Source: Sepioteuthis lessoniana (taxonomy: Eukaryota; Mollusca; Cephalopoda; Myopsida; Loliginidae). From it: a stretch of DNA of 64,000 bases. Positions 31,641 through 42,877 of the stretch are shown one piece after another. The translations under genes were made by a program, and so were the position numbers. The DNA lies in NCBI GenBank assembly GCA_963585895.1, contig CAUZXS010005800.1, positions 1 through 64,000 on the forward strand, in the 5' to 3' direction. The notes under the pieces were generated by a model. It saw nothing but the letters and a program-made list of their open reading frames with translations, was not told the origin of the DNA and did no database searches. Positions within the stretch are counted from its first letter, which is position 1. Every line of letters begins with the position of its first letter.

Positions 31641-33137
31641 AACCTCATGTACTGACGAATCAAGTTATAATCTGATTGTAATCGCGAGTCTCTTCATCCA
31701 CCTAACTCTTGTACAATTTGGTTTTATCTTAAATCCTTTGACAATTTCTGATCGGGAATTTTTTTTCTTCTGGTGTAAGCAGTAAGATTTAATGAGGAGT
31801 TTAATGGTAGCAAGAATATTTCCATTCCGATGAGATTCTCCGAACTAGTGAATATCATTTTTCACAACTGTTGAGATTTGTTTCGTGAAAAACTTTTTTA
31901 GCTTTAATCAAAAAGGGCCTTCACTATGGATCGGTTTGATTAAAACTTTTTCCTTTTGATTATTAATTCCCACAAATGAATGAGAAAAAGAAAAACTATG
32001 CTGTTATGACGTCAAACAATAGCAAAAAACAAACCTCAGATTGTCCCTTACGTCTTTCAAAATCTACGACTTTGAAAACTCTCCTAAAATCTCGTCTTTC
32101 GTTACACCAATAATTAGTGTGTGTTTTTCTTCTTATAGGCCATTAGCAATTAGCTCCATTCTTTTCAGATGCGCTGAATTAATTAACTTGTACTGGATTT
32201 GCCTTGGCTTAATTAATTCCTTACGCTGAAGAACGTGTGCAGCTCCATGAAAATTTGATAGAAAATCGTCCCAATAATATATTTGAAAGTGAATGTTTTG
32301 ATCGGAAATATTTTTGTTAGAATATTGGTGGACTAGCTGAACCCCTGGAGACTCCACTCTTTAATTAGGATTTAAAACGCTTTATATATCAGTTAAGCGC
32401 GTGCGCACACACACACACACACACACATACATACACACACACACACACACACTCCCACACATATACAAAGACAGGAGGTGCCCGTGGTCTAATGGTTAAT
32501 GTCCCTGAAAATGGACATGGCGAACGGAGTTCAAATCCTGAACGACGCTGTTTGTATTTCACATAACGCTAATACCCTTGGAAAAGGCATGAATCCAACT
32601 ACTCTCCCTCTAACTATGGTTATATAGAGGAACGGATAAAGTTCATTTGTTGTATACAAATTCACTTGGTCACACCACTTATGCCACTCATGCAATTTAG
32701 GTGGCACTTCAGCTGGGGAACAACCTACGTCTTGTTTACTTTAGGAAACAGATGTACTTCCTGTTATGCCACCCACGCAAATTATGCAGCATTCCCGCCG
32801 AGGCATCTGTATAATGTATACTTTAGGCAACATGTGCTTTTCCCAGACACCTGGTAAAATGAAAGAATGCCTGTCAAAGAGTGGAAGAAATGTCTGATAA
32901 GTTCAACAGTCATCTAGAACACCCATGTCAGCAATATTTGATGAATCTCTCATCAAGGTAGAAGAAAGACACTTTCATATAAACCTTGAAATGAGTTACC
33001 CCGAGAATTGATTAACTTGAACAGGATTTGCTTTAGTTTGATTAATTCCTTACGCTGATGATTGTGTGCAGCTCTTTGAATGAGAACGTCATTTTGATAT
33101 CAAATCTGCAGTTGGAATAATATCCAGTGATATAGGC
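31641..33137. other. AT-rich DNA with an 85-bp direct repeat
   Basis: A segment around 32186-32270 ('tggatttgccttggcttaat', 'ttccttacgctgaagaacgt') recurs at 33009-33092 with scattered differences. (CA)n is at 32404-32456, and an S2 SINE (listed separately) lies between. No coding is supported. Confidence 0.55.
32476..32641 (+). mobile_element. S2-type SINE, 5' half
   Basis: Head 'ggtgcccgtggtctaatgg', B-box-like 'gagttcaaatcc', body 'ctaatacccttgg'. It stops after 'tatggttatatag', without the 3' half. Confidence 0.78.
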
Positions 33138-33680
33138 TGGTTCTCCTTTATTTAATGGCATATCAACCTTCCACGTTTATTTAAGGCCAAGAACAGAAGT
33201 TGTATTATTTAACACATAGCTAGTGGGTAAAGGTTTTAGATCGAACACATTTTCCATAGGGTTTTAGATTGAACACACTTTCCTAAGGGTTTTAGATCGA
33301 ACACATTTTCGCTTGGGTTTTAGATCGAACACACGTTCCTAAGGGTTTTAGATCGAGCACACTTTCCCGGGGGTTTTAGATCGAACACACTTTCCCAAGG
33401 GTTTTAGATAAAACACACTTTCCCAAGGGTTATGGATCGAATACACTTTCCTAAGGGTTTTAGATCGAACACACTTCCCCAAGGGTTATGGATCGAATAC
33501 ACTTTCCTAAGGGTTTTAGATCGAAGACACTTTCCCAAGGATATTAGATAAAACACACTTTCCCAAGGGTTATGGATCGAACACACTTTCCCTAGGGTTT
33601 TAGATCGAACACACTTTCCTAAGGTTGAGATAGAACTCGCTTACTACGATGTCGTCGTTCAGTCCATTAGCCATTTCACT
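33138..33680 (-). mobile_element. S1-type SINE carrying an expanded minisatellite
   Basis: The tail 'tttaatggcatatcaacc' and body start are at 33150-33231. After the array, 'gatagaactcgcttacta', 'cgatgtcgtcgttcagtcc' and 'attagccatttcactg' are the S1 head. The array replaces the part that reads 'ggttcatacctttcccaagg' in normal copies. Confidence 0.8.
33232..33623. repeat. 28-bp minisatellite, 14 units
   Basis: Exactly 14 units of 28 bp (392 bp) of the form GGTTTTAGATCGAACACACT + TTCCCAAG. Variants with 'ttatggatcgaatac' and 'ttagataaaacac' recur in a fixed order in units 7-9 and 12-14, suggesting multi-unit duplication. The frame 33404-33586 is a by-product. Confidence 0.95.
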
Positions 33681-33897
33681 GCAGATACTTTCTTTTTACA
33701 TACTTTTAAGATTACTGAATAATGTAATAGTATTGGTTTTATGTAATAGTGAAATGTTCAGCGAACTATTTAGTGTTTGATTCTCTGGTCTTGTAGCGAG
33801 GGAAACTAAGTTAATAAATGACTAAATATGTATCACCTATTATTTTTTACAGTATATTCTACAGATTGATAGATTTCAGGAATGAATATATGTGCGA

Positions 33898-34010
33898 ATA
33901 CACACACACACACACACACAGATAGATAGATAGATAGATATGAACAGGCAAGTATATAGATAGATAAATAGATAGATAGATTGATAGATAGATAGATAGA
34001 TAGATAGAAA
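33898..34010. repeat. (CA)n and (GATA)n microsatellites
   Basis: (CA)n at 33898-33920 followed by interrupted (GATA)n to 34010. 34011-34430 shows nothing recognisable. 34440-34790 is an irregular CA/TA-rich tract whose long open frame is a by-product. Confidence 0.92.
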
Positions 34011-34927
34011 CGAAGCAGAATGAAAAAGGTAGGAACAATTAGAAGAACTTTAATAATTTTTTTACCCTGATAAAACGCGGTAACTCAACATAGCACACTG
34101 AGAATATTTGCTTTCAAAGTATTTTTCAAAGAATCTAGAATTACATAAAATTTCCGTTTATTCTTTTCCTGACAACAGATTTGGTTTCTTTTCTTTTCAG
34201 TTTTTTTTTTTTTATTAACCTTTGAACTCCCTTCCGAGGATGTCTCAGACAAGCACAATTTAATCTGCATTTCAGGATTACTTTTGAGATGAAATAGAAA
34301 AGCTTGTTTTAAAACAGTAAAATAATAAGATTTAAAAATATTCGAACGATTAGGGACACTCGGTAAGAATTGAAGTCACTTTCTTCGCCAAGCGAAGTAA
34401 AAATCAAACCACGTAGGGCGCCGTGAATGTGTTAATAAATGTATGCTTGTACTCGTGTACATATGTTCGCACACAATCACATACAACTAGTGAACAGGGA
34501 TATATACGTACACATATACTAAATAGACAAACACATACACACATACACCCATACAGACACACAAAACACACACCCTCGCGTACAGGCACATGTATACACA
34601 CATATTACATAGACACACAAGCCCACACTGGCCCACGCATACACAAACGTGCGCGTGTACAGGCAAATGGGTACTTACATATTATATTGAGGCACACGCC
34701 CATATATTCACATATGTACACACACACACGCCCAGGCACATACGCAGAAACACACGCTAACACATGTACACATAATGTAATCGTATATTATATTTAGTCC
34801 CTATTATGAATGTATTATTTACACCCGGTCAGTGGGACATAGAATTAGCAATGGAGTCAGATCATTTCGAAAACGGTTGACACTAAACAGCCCCCGTTGA
34901 TGAGGTATATATATATATATATACAGA

Positions 34928-34958
34928 TCATCATCATCAAGTTATACTAATGGCACGG

Positions 34959-35019
<61 letters not shown>

Positions 35020-35245
35020 GCAGGTCCTCTTGAATGCATCTAGTATCCGCACAGAACTAATGTTTGTAAATATTTGCTGGTCAGACAACAGTGGTGTGTC
35101 CATGTGTTGGAGTCCATTGGGAAAAGTCGCTTATGAGTTCGTCCTAACTTCACCAACAAAGTCTAGCATGTCTTTGTTCGTCTTATTTGGATATCTTGTG
35201 AGATGGGATGCAAGTGTCCGTACAGCAGCTGTGTCGTGAGGTGTG
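34928..35245 (-). mobile_element. RTE-type LINE 3' end with (CT)n expansion
   Basis: Starts with the (ATC)n tail ('atcatcatcatcaag'), then a (CT)n of 28 units (34961-35016) where other copies read 'ctgaccctctctcgcc'. 'tagcaggtcctcttg', 'gtgtccatgtgttggagtcc' and 'cttatgagttcgtcc' follow in RTE order. It is diverged and non-coding. Confidence 0.72.
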
Positions 35246-36045
35246 TTTATACGATATTTATATATATATATATATATATATTGTCAAATGATGTAACATT
35301 ATCATGCTTGGCCTAGTCTCTCATAAATATAATGAAAAATGTTTTACTCTTTAAAATGCAAACCCGACAAATATTGAACAACAACATTGTAATACATTAA
35401 ACAAGGACAAAATCGAGGGAAAATTTTCAAAAAAATCCAGAAGCTGGAAAAGAGACAAGATGACAATTTTGTCAACTAAAAAAATTATTTACCTTAATAT
35501 ATTTTTCCGTCCTATCCAGCCTAGGGCTGTAGAATACATCAACAATACCTCCTCCAAGAGATAAGACAATTCCTGCCAAAGAAGCCACAAGTTAACCGTA
35601 AGTGGAAACCCCAGATGCTTCCAGACCGGATGCAAGTGGCTAAGCAACTGAATGGTCAACTGACCTGTAACACTCCACTTTAAGCCTTACTGAGATGGAC
35701 ATTCGGTCGTAGAGGACTGATCCGATCTATCAGCTGGTCATGTGAATCGCTAACACCTATATCATAGTCCCGACTGTATTCTTCTGGTAAAGAAGTATTC
35801 AATTCTATTTTTTCTTTGTTGCTAGATGGTTGCTGAGGGTCAATTGCACTGAGATAGCAATACTTGAAACAATTTCAACTGTGTGCAAACAAATGATATT
35901 AATATTAAATAGAATTAATAGTATTAGACAGCAATACTTGAAATCATTTAATAAATAGAATTATTGGTGTTAGATAGGAATACTTGAAACGGTTTAACTG
36001 TGGACAAGAAAATTATTAATATTAAATAGAATTATTAGATTATTT
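35246..36045 (-). repeat. (TA)n, short unassigned stretch, then DR1 with flank
   Basis: (TA)n at 35257-35281. 35282-35510 is unassigned AT-rich DNA. DR1 body at 35512-35720 ('ctagggctgtagaatacatc'), then three flank modules ('aacaatttcaactgtgtgc', 'attattggtgttagatagg'). Confidence 0.6.
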
Positions 36046-36069
36046 GGTTTAATCGAGTATCAACGCTTG

Positions 36070-36157
36070 ATGGTTGGTCGGTTGGCTTTTAAGACATATC
36101 AAACCTTTATGGGTTATACGAAGCCAAATCCGCTTTACACACACACACACACACACC

Positions 36158-36225
<68 letters not shown>

Positions 36226-36309
36226 CGGGTTTATCCACTTATTATTCTCAATCATATATGTGCGTGTATGTGTAAGTAAGTGTATATATATATATATATA
36301 TATATATAT
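36070..36309. repeat. Inverted S1 tail and compound microsatellite
   Basis: S1 tail at 36070-36135. (CA)n(TA)n(TG)n at 36138-36224, near-palindromic with CCGGC and GTCGGG borders. A further (TA)n is at 36277-36309. Confidence 0.85.
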
Positions 36310-36494
36310 GGAGTTCGTACTCCAGTCGCGCTATTACGTTCACTTCCGGGCAAATACCCTTGTCAAATGTATGAACCCCCTTATCTTCCCAGCTATGGGT
36401 TAAATAGTACCACTACTGTTCTTCTAGGAGAATGGCTTTGGCATTAAATAACCAACAAAGTTTGATATGCCATTAAAACAAAGAAATCAAACCA
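36310..36494 (+). mobile_element. S1-type SINE, head truncated
   Basis: Begins in the B-box-like 'gagttcgtactccagtcgcg' directly after (TA)n, then complete body and tail. Confidence 0.82.
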
Positions 36495-37035
36495 TGCAAC
36501 GAAGATTACTTTTACGGTGAACAGATTCTTTTCTTTTTTTTTAATGTATGACCTTTTCTTTTCTTATATGGATTCTAAAATAATCTATGAGGAACGTTGA
36601 TTACAGAGATTTCTCGATTATCAATTTTTTTTTTTTTTTTTGGTCCATACGGAAACTTTGCTATTCAAAGTCTTTCCTTCTTTTTTCCTAATAGGATTCT
36701 AATTTGATCTAAATTCAAAATCATTTTATTTTGTTCCCGTTTTCTATCAACTGAAAACTTTCATATCAGTTATTTTTGATACATTTCATTTCATTGGGAA
36801 TCGAGAGTTCGTATCAGAAGGCGAAGAGTTCTTTGTTGAAATAGCAATTTATTTTGCTAATATGTTTTCACTTGGGTCGACTGGAACTCGATGGAAATAA
36901 TTGATGGTAAAAAAATAAAAAGAATGTTTTGGCTGAGGTGTCAAAACATTAAGAACAAGCAAGAGTATCCCTCAAACAATTTTGTTAAACGTTAGCTCGA
37001 TTGTGGAGGCGTCAAGGGATGAACGAATATCGTCG
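36495..37035. other. AT-rich DNA, no gene seen
   Basis: T-rich tracts but no open exon, repeat family or RNA. Confidence 0.5.
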
Positions 37036-37215
37036 GTTTCTTTGTTTAATGGCATATCAACCTTTATGGGTTATTTATTACCAAAGCCATCTTTGTTTAA
37101 GTGGTACTATTTTACTCATAACTGAGAGCTAAGAGATTTAACACTTTTACAACGGGTAGTATTCTGAAAGAGAACTTATAGCGCGACTGGAGTTCAAAAT
37201 CGCTTACTACGATGT
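37036..37215 (-). mobile_element. S1-type SINE, diverged
   Basis: Tail 'tttaatggcatatcaacc', body decayed, head start 'gcgcgactggagttc'. It stops abruptly in the head where mariner D begins. Confidence 0.72.
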
Positions 37216-37403
37216 CTGTGACAATCAGGCTTTAGTAGGGTGTATTTCAATTCCTGCTGTAGCTGTTCATTTAAACCTGAAATCATAAAAATTGGTCAGT
37301 CATCTCATAAGATGTATAGCAATAAGATACTGAATTTTCAAATGTCTATGACAATTTTAAATGCCCATAGGAAAAAAGTCTCGAAACTTATCGTATGCAC
37401 CTC

Positions 37404-37404
<1 letters not shown>
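37216..37404 (-). mobile_element. mariner element D, terminal fragment
   Basis: The last ~190 bp of the mariner family: 'tgacaatcaggctttagtag', 'aattggtcagtcatctcat' and the end core 'aagtctcgaaactta', then CTCG before TA at 37405. It corresponds to the transposase 5' UTR and one inverted end. (TA)n continues to 37456. 37457-37805 shows nothing recognisable. Confidence 0.85.
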
Positions 37405-37458
<54 letters not shown>

Positions 37459-37805
37459 CTGGTTTTCTCTCTTGATCAAGCAGTTAATCTCTCTTGTCGA
37501 GAAAATATTTGGTCAGTGCACTTTTAAGGAAGTTTGACCTTTCAAAAATACTCCAACATTTACAGTTATCACCAAGTGAACAATCTTGACATAAATTCTT
37601 ATCAGATGCAAAACGATAACTTTTCCACAACAGTAAGGGATTTTTTTGTTGTATAATGCTTAGCAATCTGATAGTCCATTATTCATGAGTTCGATTCATG
37701 TAGGGTTAATCATAAAGATGGTCTTGTGCCAAACAAAATCAAGCGTAGTAAATTACAAGTCTTTTAATAATATATATGCGTACCTATATGATTACAAACG
37801 GGCTT

Positions 37806-38045
37806 GGGGGTGTCCTCGTGGTGTAATGGTTAAAGCGATGGACTGCGGAATCGTAGTACGCGAGTTCGTACTCCAGTCGCGCTATTACGTTCACTTTCGG
37901 GCAAATACCCTTGGGAAAGGTATGAACCCCCTTATCCTCCCAACTATGGGTAAAATAGTACCAGTGCTGTTCTTCTAGGAGAATGGCTTTGGCATTAAAT
38001 AACCTACAAAGAGTTGATATGCCATTAAACAAAGAAACCAAACCA
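37806..38045 (+). mobile_element. S1-type tRNA-derived SINE, full length
   Basis: The best-preserved S1. The head runs 'gtcctcgtggtgtaatgg', 'taaagcgatggactgcgg' and 'gcgagttcgtactccag'. The body runs from 'gcgctattacgttcactttc' to 'gttcttctaggagaatggc'. The tail is 'ggcattaaataacc' with 'gttgatatgccatt', ending AAACCAAACC. The flanking repeat 'acaaacgggcttg' (37795-37807 and 38048-38060) is a plausible target duplication. Confidence 0.92.
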
Positions 38046-38098
38046 AACAAACGGGCTTGCGTTAAAATATATTCTATTCAATTATCTTTTAAAAACAG

Positions 38099-38099
<1 letters not shown>

Positions 38100-38168
<69 letters not shown>

Positions 38169-38345
38169 CGTGTGTTTTGGTATGATCTGGAGAGACCCAT
38201 CACCGACAAGCATTAATGGCAAGTGACTTGGTCAAGCGTAAAACGCAGATAGATAGATAGATAGATATGAACGGGCAAGTAGATAGATAAATAGATATGA
38301 ACGGACAAGTAGATAGATAGATAGTGAAGGAGATATAAATATGTG

Positions 38346-38389
<44 letters not shown>

Positions 38390-38421
38390 GATAGATAGCT
38401 AGATAGATAGAAAAATGTATG

Positions 38422-38461
<40 letters not shown>
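38100..38461. repeat. (TA)n and (GATA)n microsatellites
   Basis: A long (TA)n at 38100-38166. Interrupted (GATA)n and (TA)n arrays follow at 38247-38461, the first with a ~30-bp repeated phrase 'tgaacgggcaagtagatag'. Confidence 0.95.
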
Positions 38462-38463
<2 letters not shown>

Positions 38464-38779
38464 TATGTGTGCGTATGTATTTGTGTGTGTAGTGTAGAAG
38501 TGATCAGTTTTTTGTTTTGTTTTATTTTGTTTTTTCTTGATGATCTTTTTTGATTCCTGCAATGGCCTCTTCTCAAAATAGGTCTGCCGGAATATCTTGA
38601 ATCAAAAATGACGCGCTTTGCAAAAAGAAAAAAATAAAGAATAAGAATCAACAGTTGATACGTAAAGGTCAGTGGAAACCGACAAATACTTAGAAATCTT
38701 TCGTTCTTTGCTCTTCTTGACTTTTTCTTCTCATTTTTTCTTTTCTTTTTTTCTCTTTTTTTTTTTTTTTTTTTTCTAG

Positions 38780-38965
38780 CGTCAATTGTTCGTTCACATT
38801 TCTAGAGACTAGATCAGAAAGTCACTGGCTATTGTTGTCCACACCAGCTCTATATTTATTCCCAAATGACCACTCTGTCATATTTGGCGACAAACCAAAT
38901 CGAATGTCATCGTCAAATGAACGCCTTGTTCATCGCCTAAAAGACGACTTAAAAGTCAAATGCAG
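38780..38965 (+). CDS. Candidate host-gene internal exon (product unknown)
   Basis: A pyrimidine tract of about 70 bp ends in TTTCTAG at 38779, a strong 3' splice site. The next 186 bp stay open in one frame, and AAATGCAG|GTAAGT at 38958-38971 is a near-consensus 5' splice site. The exon is 62 codons, with phase 2 at both ends (one base before the first full codon, two after the last). It reads VNCSFTFLETRSESHWLLLS, TPALYLFPNDHSVIFGDKPN, RMSSSNERLVHRLKDDLKVK. It is not low-complexity and matches no repeat family in the window. I do not recognise the protein. The ERLVHRLKDDLKV stretch may be helical. No partner exon is visible nearby, which would fit large introns. Confidence 0.45.
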
Positions 38966-39054
38966 GTAAGTCATTGTTTCTGTTTTGAGATAAAAGCAAT
39001 CATAAGCAAAGAAGTATCGACAAAATTAAGTATTGCTATGTAATATCCTCTAAA

Positions 39055-39490
39055 CACCCCCTCATCACCAGCGAACGGGACTGTCCTTTTGGCAGAGTTT
39101 AGACACTGCTGACTGTATCCCCTGTAGAAAACTAGATCCTATCCTCCCAAAAAATGTACATCCTTGGTATGACACTAAACTGCATCAAATGATGACGCTC
39201 CAGTTTCTAAGCTCTCAAGATTATGGAGAACCACTTCATTGCCATTACTCCCAGATCAACCCAGTGTTAATAACTGTTAGTTTTATGTGTGTTATATAGA
39301 ACTGATTAAAAGTTATTCATATTAGATGTGAACACTTTATATCATATAACTGTGAGCCAAAAAATCATAAAAAAACAACAAACCAAAAAATTTAAATATA
39401 AACGTACAATATACATAGCTCCCTAAATTCTAAGTATAAAATAACCCCAGACAGGTTGACATACCAATAAAATCAATCAATCAATCAAAT
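39055..39490 (-). repeat. DR1 repeat and S1-like tail
   Basis: DR1 body at 39060-39270 ('cattgccattactcccagat'), flank with 'ataactgtgagcc', then 'taaaataaccccagacaggt' and an (AATC)n end at 39430-39490. Confidence 0.6.
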
Positions 39491-40185
39491 CGTGAACAGG
39501 AGTGTAAACAGATGGGGTTAGAAATTATTTCGAATGAAGCTCGCGATGAGAAAGTTAGTGTTTCGAGTTTTTGTGGTTAGATTCCTGGTGTACTACATAA
39601 CGGATGTGTCTTTCTTGTTTTAAAGTTTTAGAAGCTTTTTTAGGGACTGAGATATTTTCCTTACAAGATAAAAGGAGTTTTTCTTTTTCCTATCAAGGAC
39701 TGTTTGGAAACTCTCGGATATGGCCAGCCAGAATTATTAACACCCTAATTAACGAAAGAATTAAACTGTAAATTTCTTTCAGTGCTTGAGATCAAGTGAC
39801 AACCTTTTCGTCTCGGCAACCTTTTTAAGACCAACCTTATAACGAACCACAAAGTTGCAAGCATTTTAGACTCTAAACCTTTTGCTTGATGCCTGTAAAG
39901 AATTCTGCCCAAATTTTTATTTTACAAAAATTTATTTGTATTTATTTTGCGACGAGCACTTCTCTAATCATATGATGGCAAACCTTCCTTCAATTTAATT
40001 TTTGTCACGCTGAAAGTGTTTTGCGTAAATATTTAGACGACATTTAGGCAATAAAACCAAATTATACATCTAATATATTACCGGTAATTCTATCTGTCTA
40101 AATGAAAATTAATGACTCACTAAAACAGAGTCAATTCCTCGGAATAGTTCCAGTTTTTATTTATTTTTATTCTGTGTCAAACAAA
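39491..40185. other. AT-rich DNA, no gene seen
   Basis: No repeat family, RNA or supported exon. Confidence 0.5.
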
Positions 40186-40189
40186 TCGG

Positions 40190-40680
40190 CTGGGACTGTA
40201 GAATACGCTACATGTACCTCCCTTCCAAAAATGCCATAAGTTGGCTGTGAGTGGCAACCTGTAATACTTTAAGACCGGATCCTGGTGTCTAAGCATTCCT
40301 CGATAAAGCAACCGAGTGGTCAACTGACCTGCAACACTCAACATTGACCCTTACTGAGATAGACGGGCAATCAGAATGACAGGATCCAATCTATCGACTG
40401 GTCATGTCAATCCCTAGCACTTATATGGTTGTCTCGACCGCTTTCTTTTAACTGCTTTTGTGACAAACAAGTACCCAGCCTTATTTTTTATCTTAAAGAT
40501 GCTAGTAAGCGTTGACGGATAGTTAATTGCCTCGAGACAGCAATTCTTGAAACCATTTAACTGTGTGCAAGCAAATTACTTCTATTAGATTATAAAAGAA
40601 TACTTGTTAAATAGAATTACTAATGTTAAATTGAAATATTTAAAAATATTCATCTGTGTGCAAATGTTATATACTCACAT
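40190..40680 (-). repeat. DR1 repeat with flank modules
   Basis: The body 'gctgggactgtagaatacgc' through 'gagatagacgggcaatcag' is closest to the copy at 35.5 kb. Flank modules ('catttaactgtgtgcaagc') follow to 40680. Confidence 0.65.
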
Positions 40681-40699
40681 AATAAATATGCTTATATAC

Positions 40700-41840
40700 A
40701 CATATACATGTTCATGCAGCATCACAACGACACAACAATAGACAGACGCACGATGATAAAGTCGCAGGAATAAACGACGCACACGGAAAGACGCAGGAAG
40801 ACTTCTTTATAAAATATTTTACCTCACATCTTTATTTGTAAGTTTCGAAAGGGTTGTTCCAAGTCTGCGTGTGAGAGAGAGCTGGAGACCGAACATTACT
40901 GAAATATTTTGACCCCGAAGTTATGGCCGTCAGCGTTGTGTCTTTCTCGTTCTCCATGGCTGCTCAACCGGAGCACTGGCTTTCCTTACTACATCTCGTC
41001 TACCACCTCAACTCTACTCGCCTATCTCCACTGGCTCGTTGAACTCAACTGACCGGAACTCAACTCGTCGGCCTTATCTTACCTTCAAACTCCCACGCGC
41101 TGATATGCACACGCCTCCACGACTACTTCCGATATCTGGGGACCGGGATGTGTCACTTCCGCTTTCTTTGGAATGGCCTGTGTGATCGTCATCGAGCGGA
41201 AATAACTGTCATCCAGTTCAGAGGCCACTCTCTTCCGGTGCGTCAGTCTATGAGAGTATAATGGGATCTTTTTTTACCTCGTCCCATTTCATCAGCCAAT
41301 TTCCGCCCACGCGATTTCCTCTCATAACTGCCACCAGTATGTGTCACCTCCTTCCGGTGCATTACCTTGAATGGCATTTTTGGCCGGGTCAACAGGTCAA
41401 ACCATAACTATCCTTCATTAATTTTTTTTTTAAATTCCACATGTCGAATTTTCTTCACGTTCGTCTCCATCACCCTCCCACATATTTTACAGAATAATTT
41501 ACAAGGACAATAGATCGCTAAAAGCACAAAAAGAATCACTTGAAATACAGCAAATAAAATCTTACTTAGAAGGCGACCTTCTCTCTATGTAACACTTGCC
41601 CGTCTAATTATTATCTACATTTCTTTTACTATATTTGCGTGGTTGGCCATCTTGACATGTGTGCATCAAGGTACCATACGGATGCATTTTTTATCCTCCC
41701 AACACAACGGGCCATTTCATTAGCCAATTTCCGCCCACGCGATTTCCTCTCATAACTGCCACCAGTATGTGTCACCTCCTTTCGGTGCATTACTTTGAAT
41801 GGCATTTTTGGCCGGGTCAACATGTCAAAACATAACACAA
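40700..41840 (+). repeat. DR2 repeat region with internal direct repeat
   Basis: A block shared in part with 4.2-4.56 kb and 49.0-49.7 kb ('cttaccttcaaactcccacg', 'gggatgtgtcacttccgc', 'gccactctcttccggtgc'). 41283-41409 recurs at 41712-41836 with only a few differences. The class is unknown. A tandem repeat of a ~180-bp unit or an old terminal-repeat element are the options. No coding is recognised. Confidence 0.55.
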
Positions 41841-42356
41841 ACAAATAATTAACATCAAATAGAATTATTAGTGTTGATAGGAATACTTGAAACAATGACC
41901 TCCAAATAGTTTTAAAATGACCCCCAACTCATTTAAAAATAAAGTTACCAACAACATATCGATTACATATATATATATACATAGGGAGGGTGTAAACAAA
42001 TTTGATCATTAAATAACCAATAACGATTGATATGCCATTAAATCTTACAACCAAATAATCAAACCTATGCAAAGACAAAAACACCACAGCGAGAAATGAA
42101 CAGATATCACACTTTAATCCTAAAATGAGTCTTACATTCAATGGTCTAAAAACCGAAATCATTACAAGTGTGGATCAAAAGTTTTTCCATATTTTGGTAA
42201 AGTAAAAATATTGCAAAAGTTTTGGTTCACCCTAGAATATATTGAATTGATCCAATTTCTGTATGCATGTTACGCACAACAAAGATGGAACATATTTTTT
42301 CTCTTGAAAGATAGCTATTCAATGTTGATAATAGAGTAATTTCCCTTTTGGATAAT
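41841..42356. other. DR1 flank fragment, S1 tail, unassigned DNA
   Basis: 'aatagaattattagtgttga' at about 41860 is a DR1 flank piece. 41998-42055 is an S1 tail ('taatatgccattaaa'-like). The remainder is unassigned. Confidence 0.5.
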
Positions 42357-42640
42357 TGCCCGTGGTGTAATGGTTATCGTCGTAGGAAATGAACACGGCG
42401 ACACGAGTTCAAATCCTGGCCGAGACTAATTGCATTTCAAATAGCGCTAATACCCTTGGGAAAGGTATGAATCCAATTATTCTCCCTCCAGCTATGGGTA
42501 AATAGTAGGGCAGACTAGATTCTTCAGCCTTGGTGAGGCAACTAGTGTAGGAGAAGGAAAACTCTGAATTCAAACCTGTTAAACTTCGCTTAAAAAATTG
42601 ACCTTGTGTCACATCCTGCCCGAGCGGAGGGATTGGTAAA
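42357..42640 (+). mobile_element. S2-type SINE, full length
   Basis: Head 'gcccgtggtgtaatgg', B-box-like 'gagttcaaatcc', complete body and 3' part ending 'gcggagggattggtaaat'. Parts of its 3' end recur at 42748-42870 ('gcccgagcggagggattgg', 'aggagaaggaaaactctg'), a local duplication up to the mariner C border. Confidence 0.88.
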
Positions 42641-42877
42641 TATGATTATTTAAAAATTATTTAGTAATAATGGGTGCTAATGATGTACTTTCCGCAAGCG
42701 ATGACGATAGTTCGATTCTATCAGCTAGTATTTATCCCCAAGTATTTATCTGCCCGAGCGGAGGGATTGGTAAATATGATTATTTAAAAATTAGGAGAAG
42801 GAAAACTCTGAATTCTAACTCCGCTTAATAATTGACCTTTGTGTCACTTTCTGCTGATGCGGAGGGTTTGGTATATA

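Noticed and set aside
33232-33623. 28-bp repeats of regular length, like a CRISPR array
   Set aside because: Units are contiguous with no spacers, the DNA is eukaryotic, and the array lies within a SINE.
37806-37880. tRNA genes at SINE heads (S1, S2, S3)
   Set aside because: A- and B-box-like motifs are present, but acceptor and anticodon stems do not close and a SINE body follows each one.
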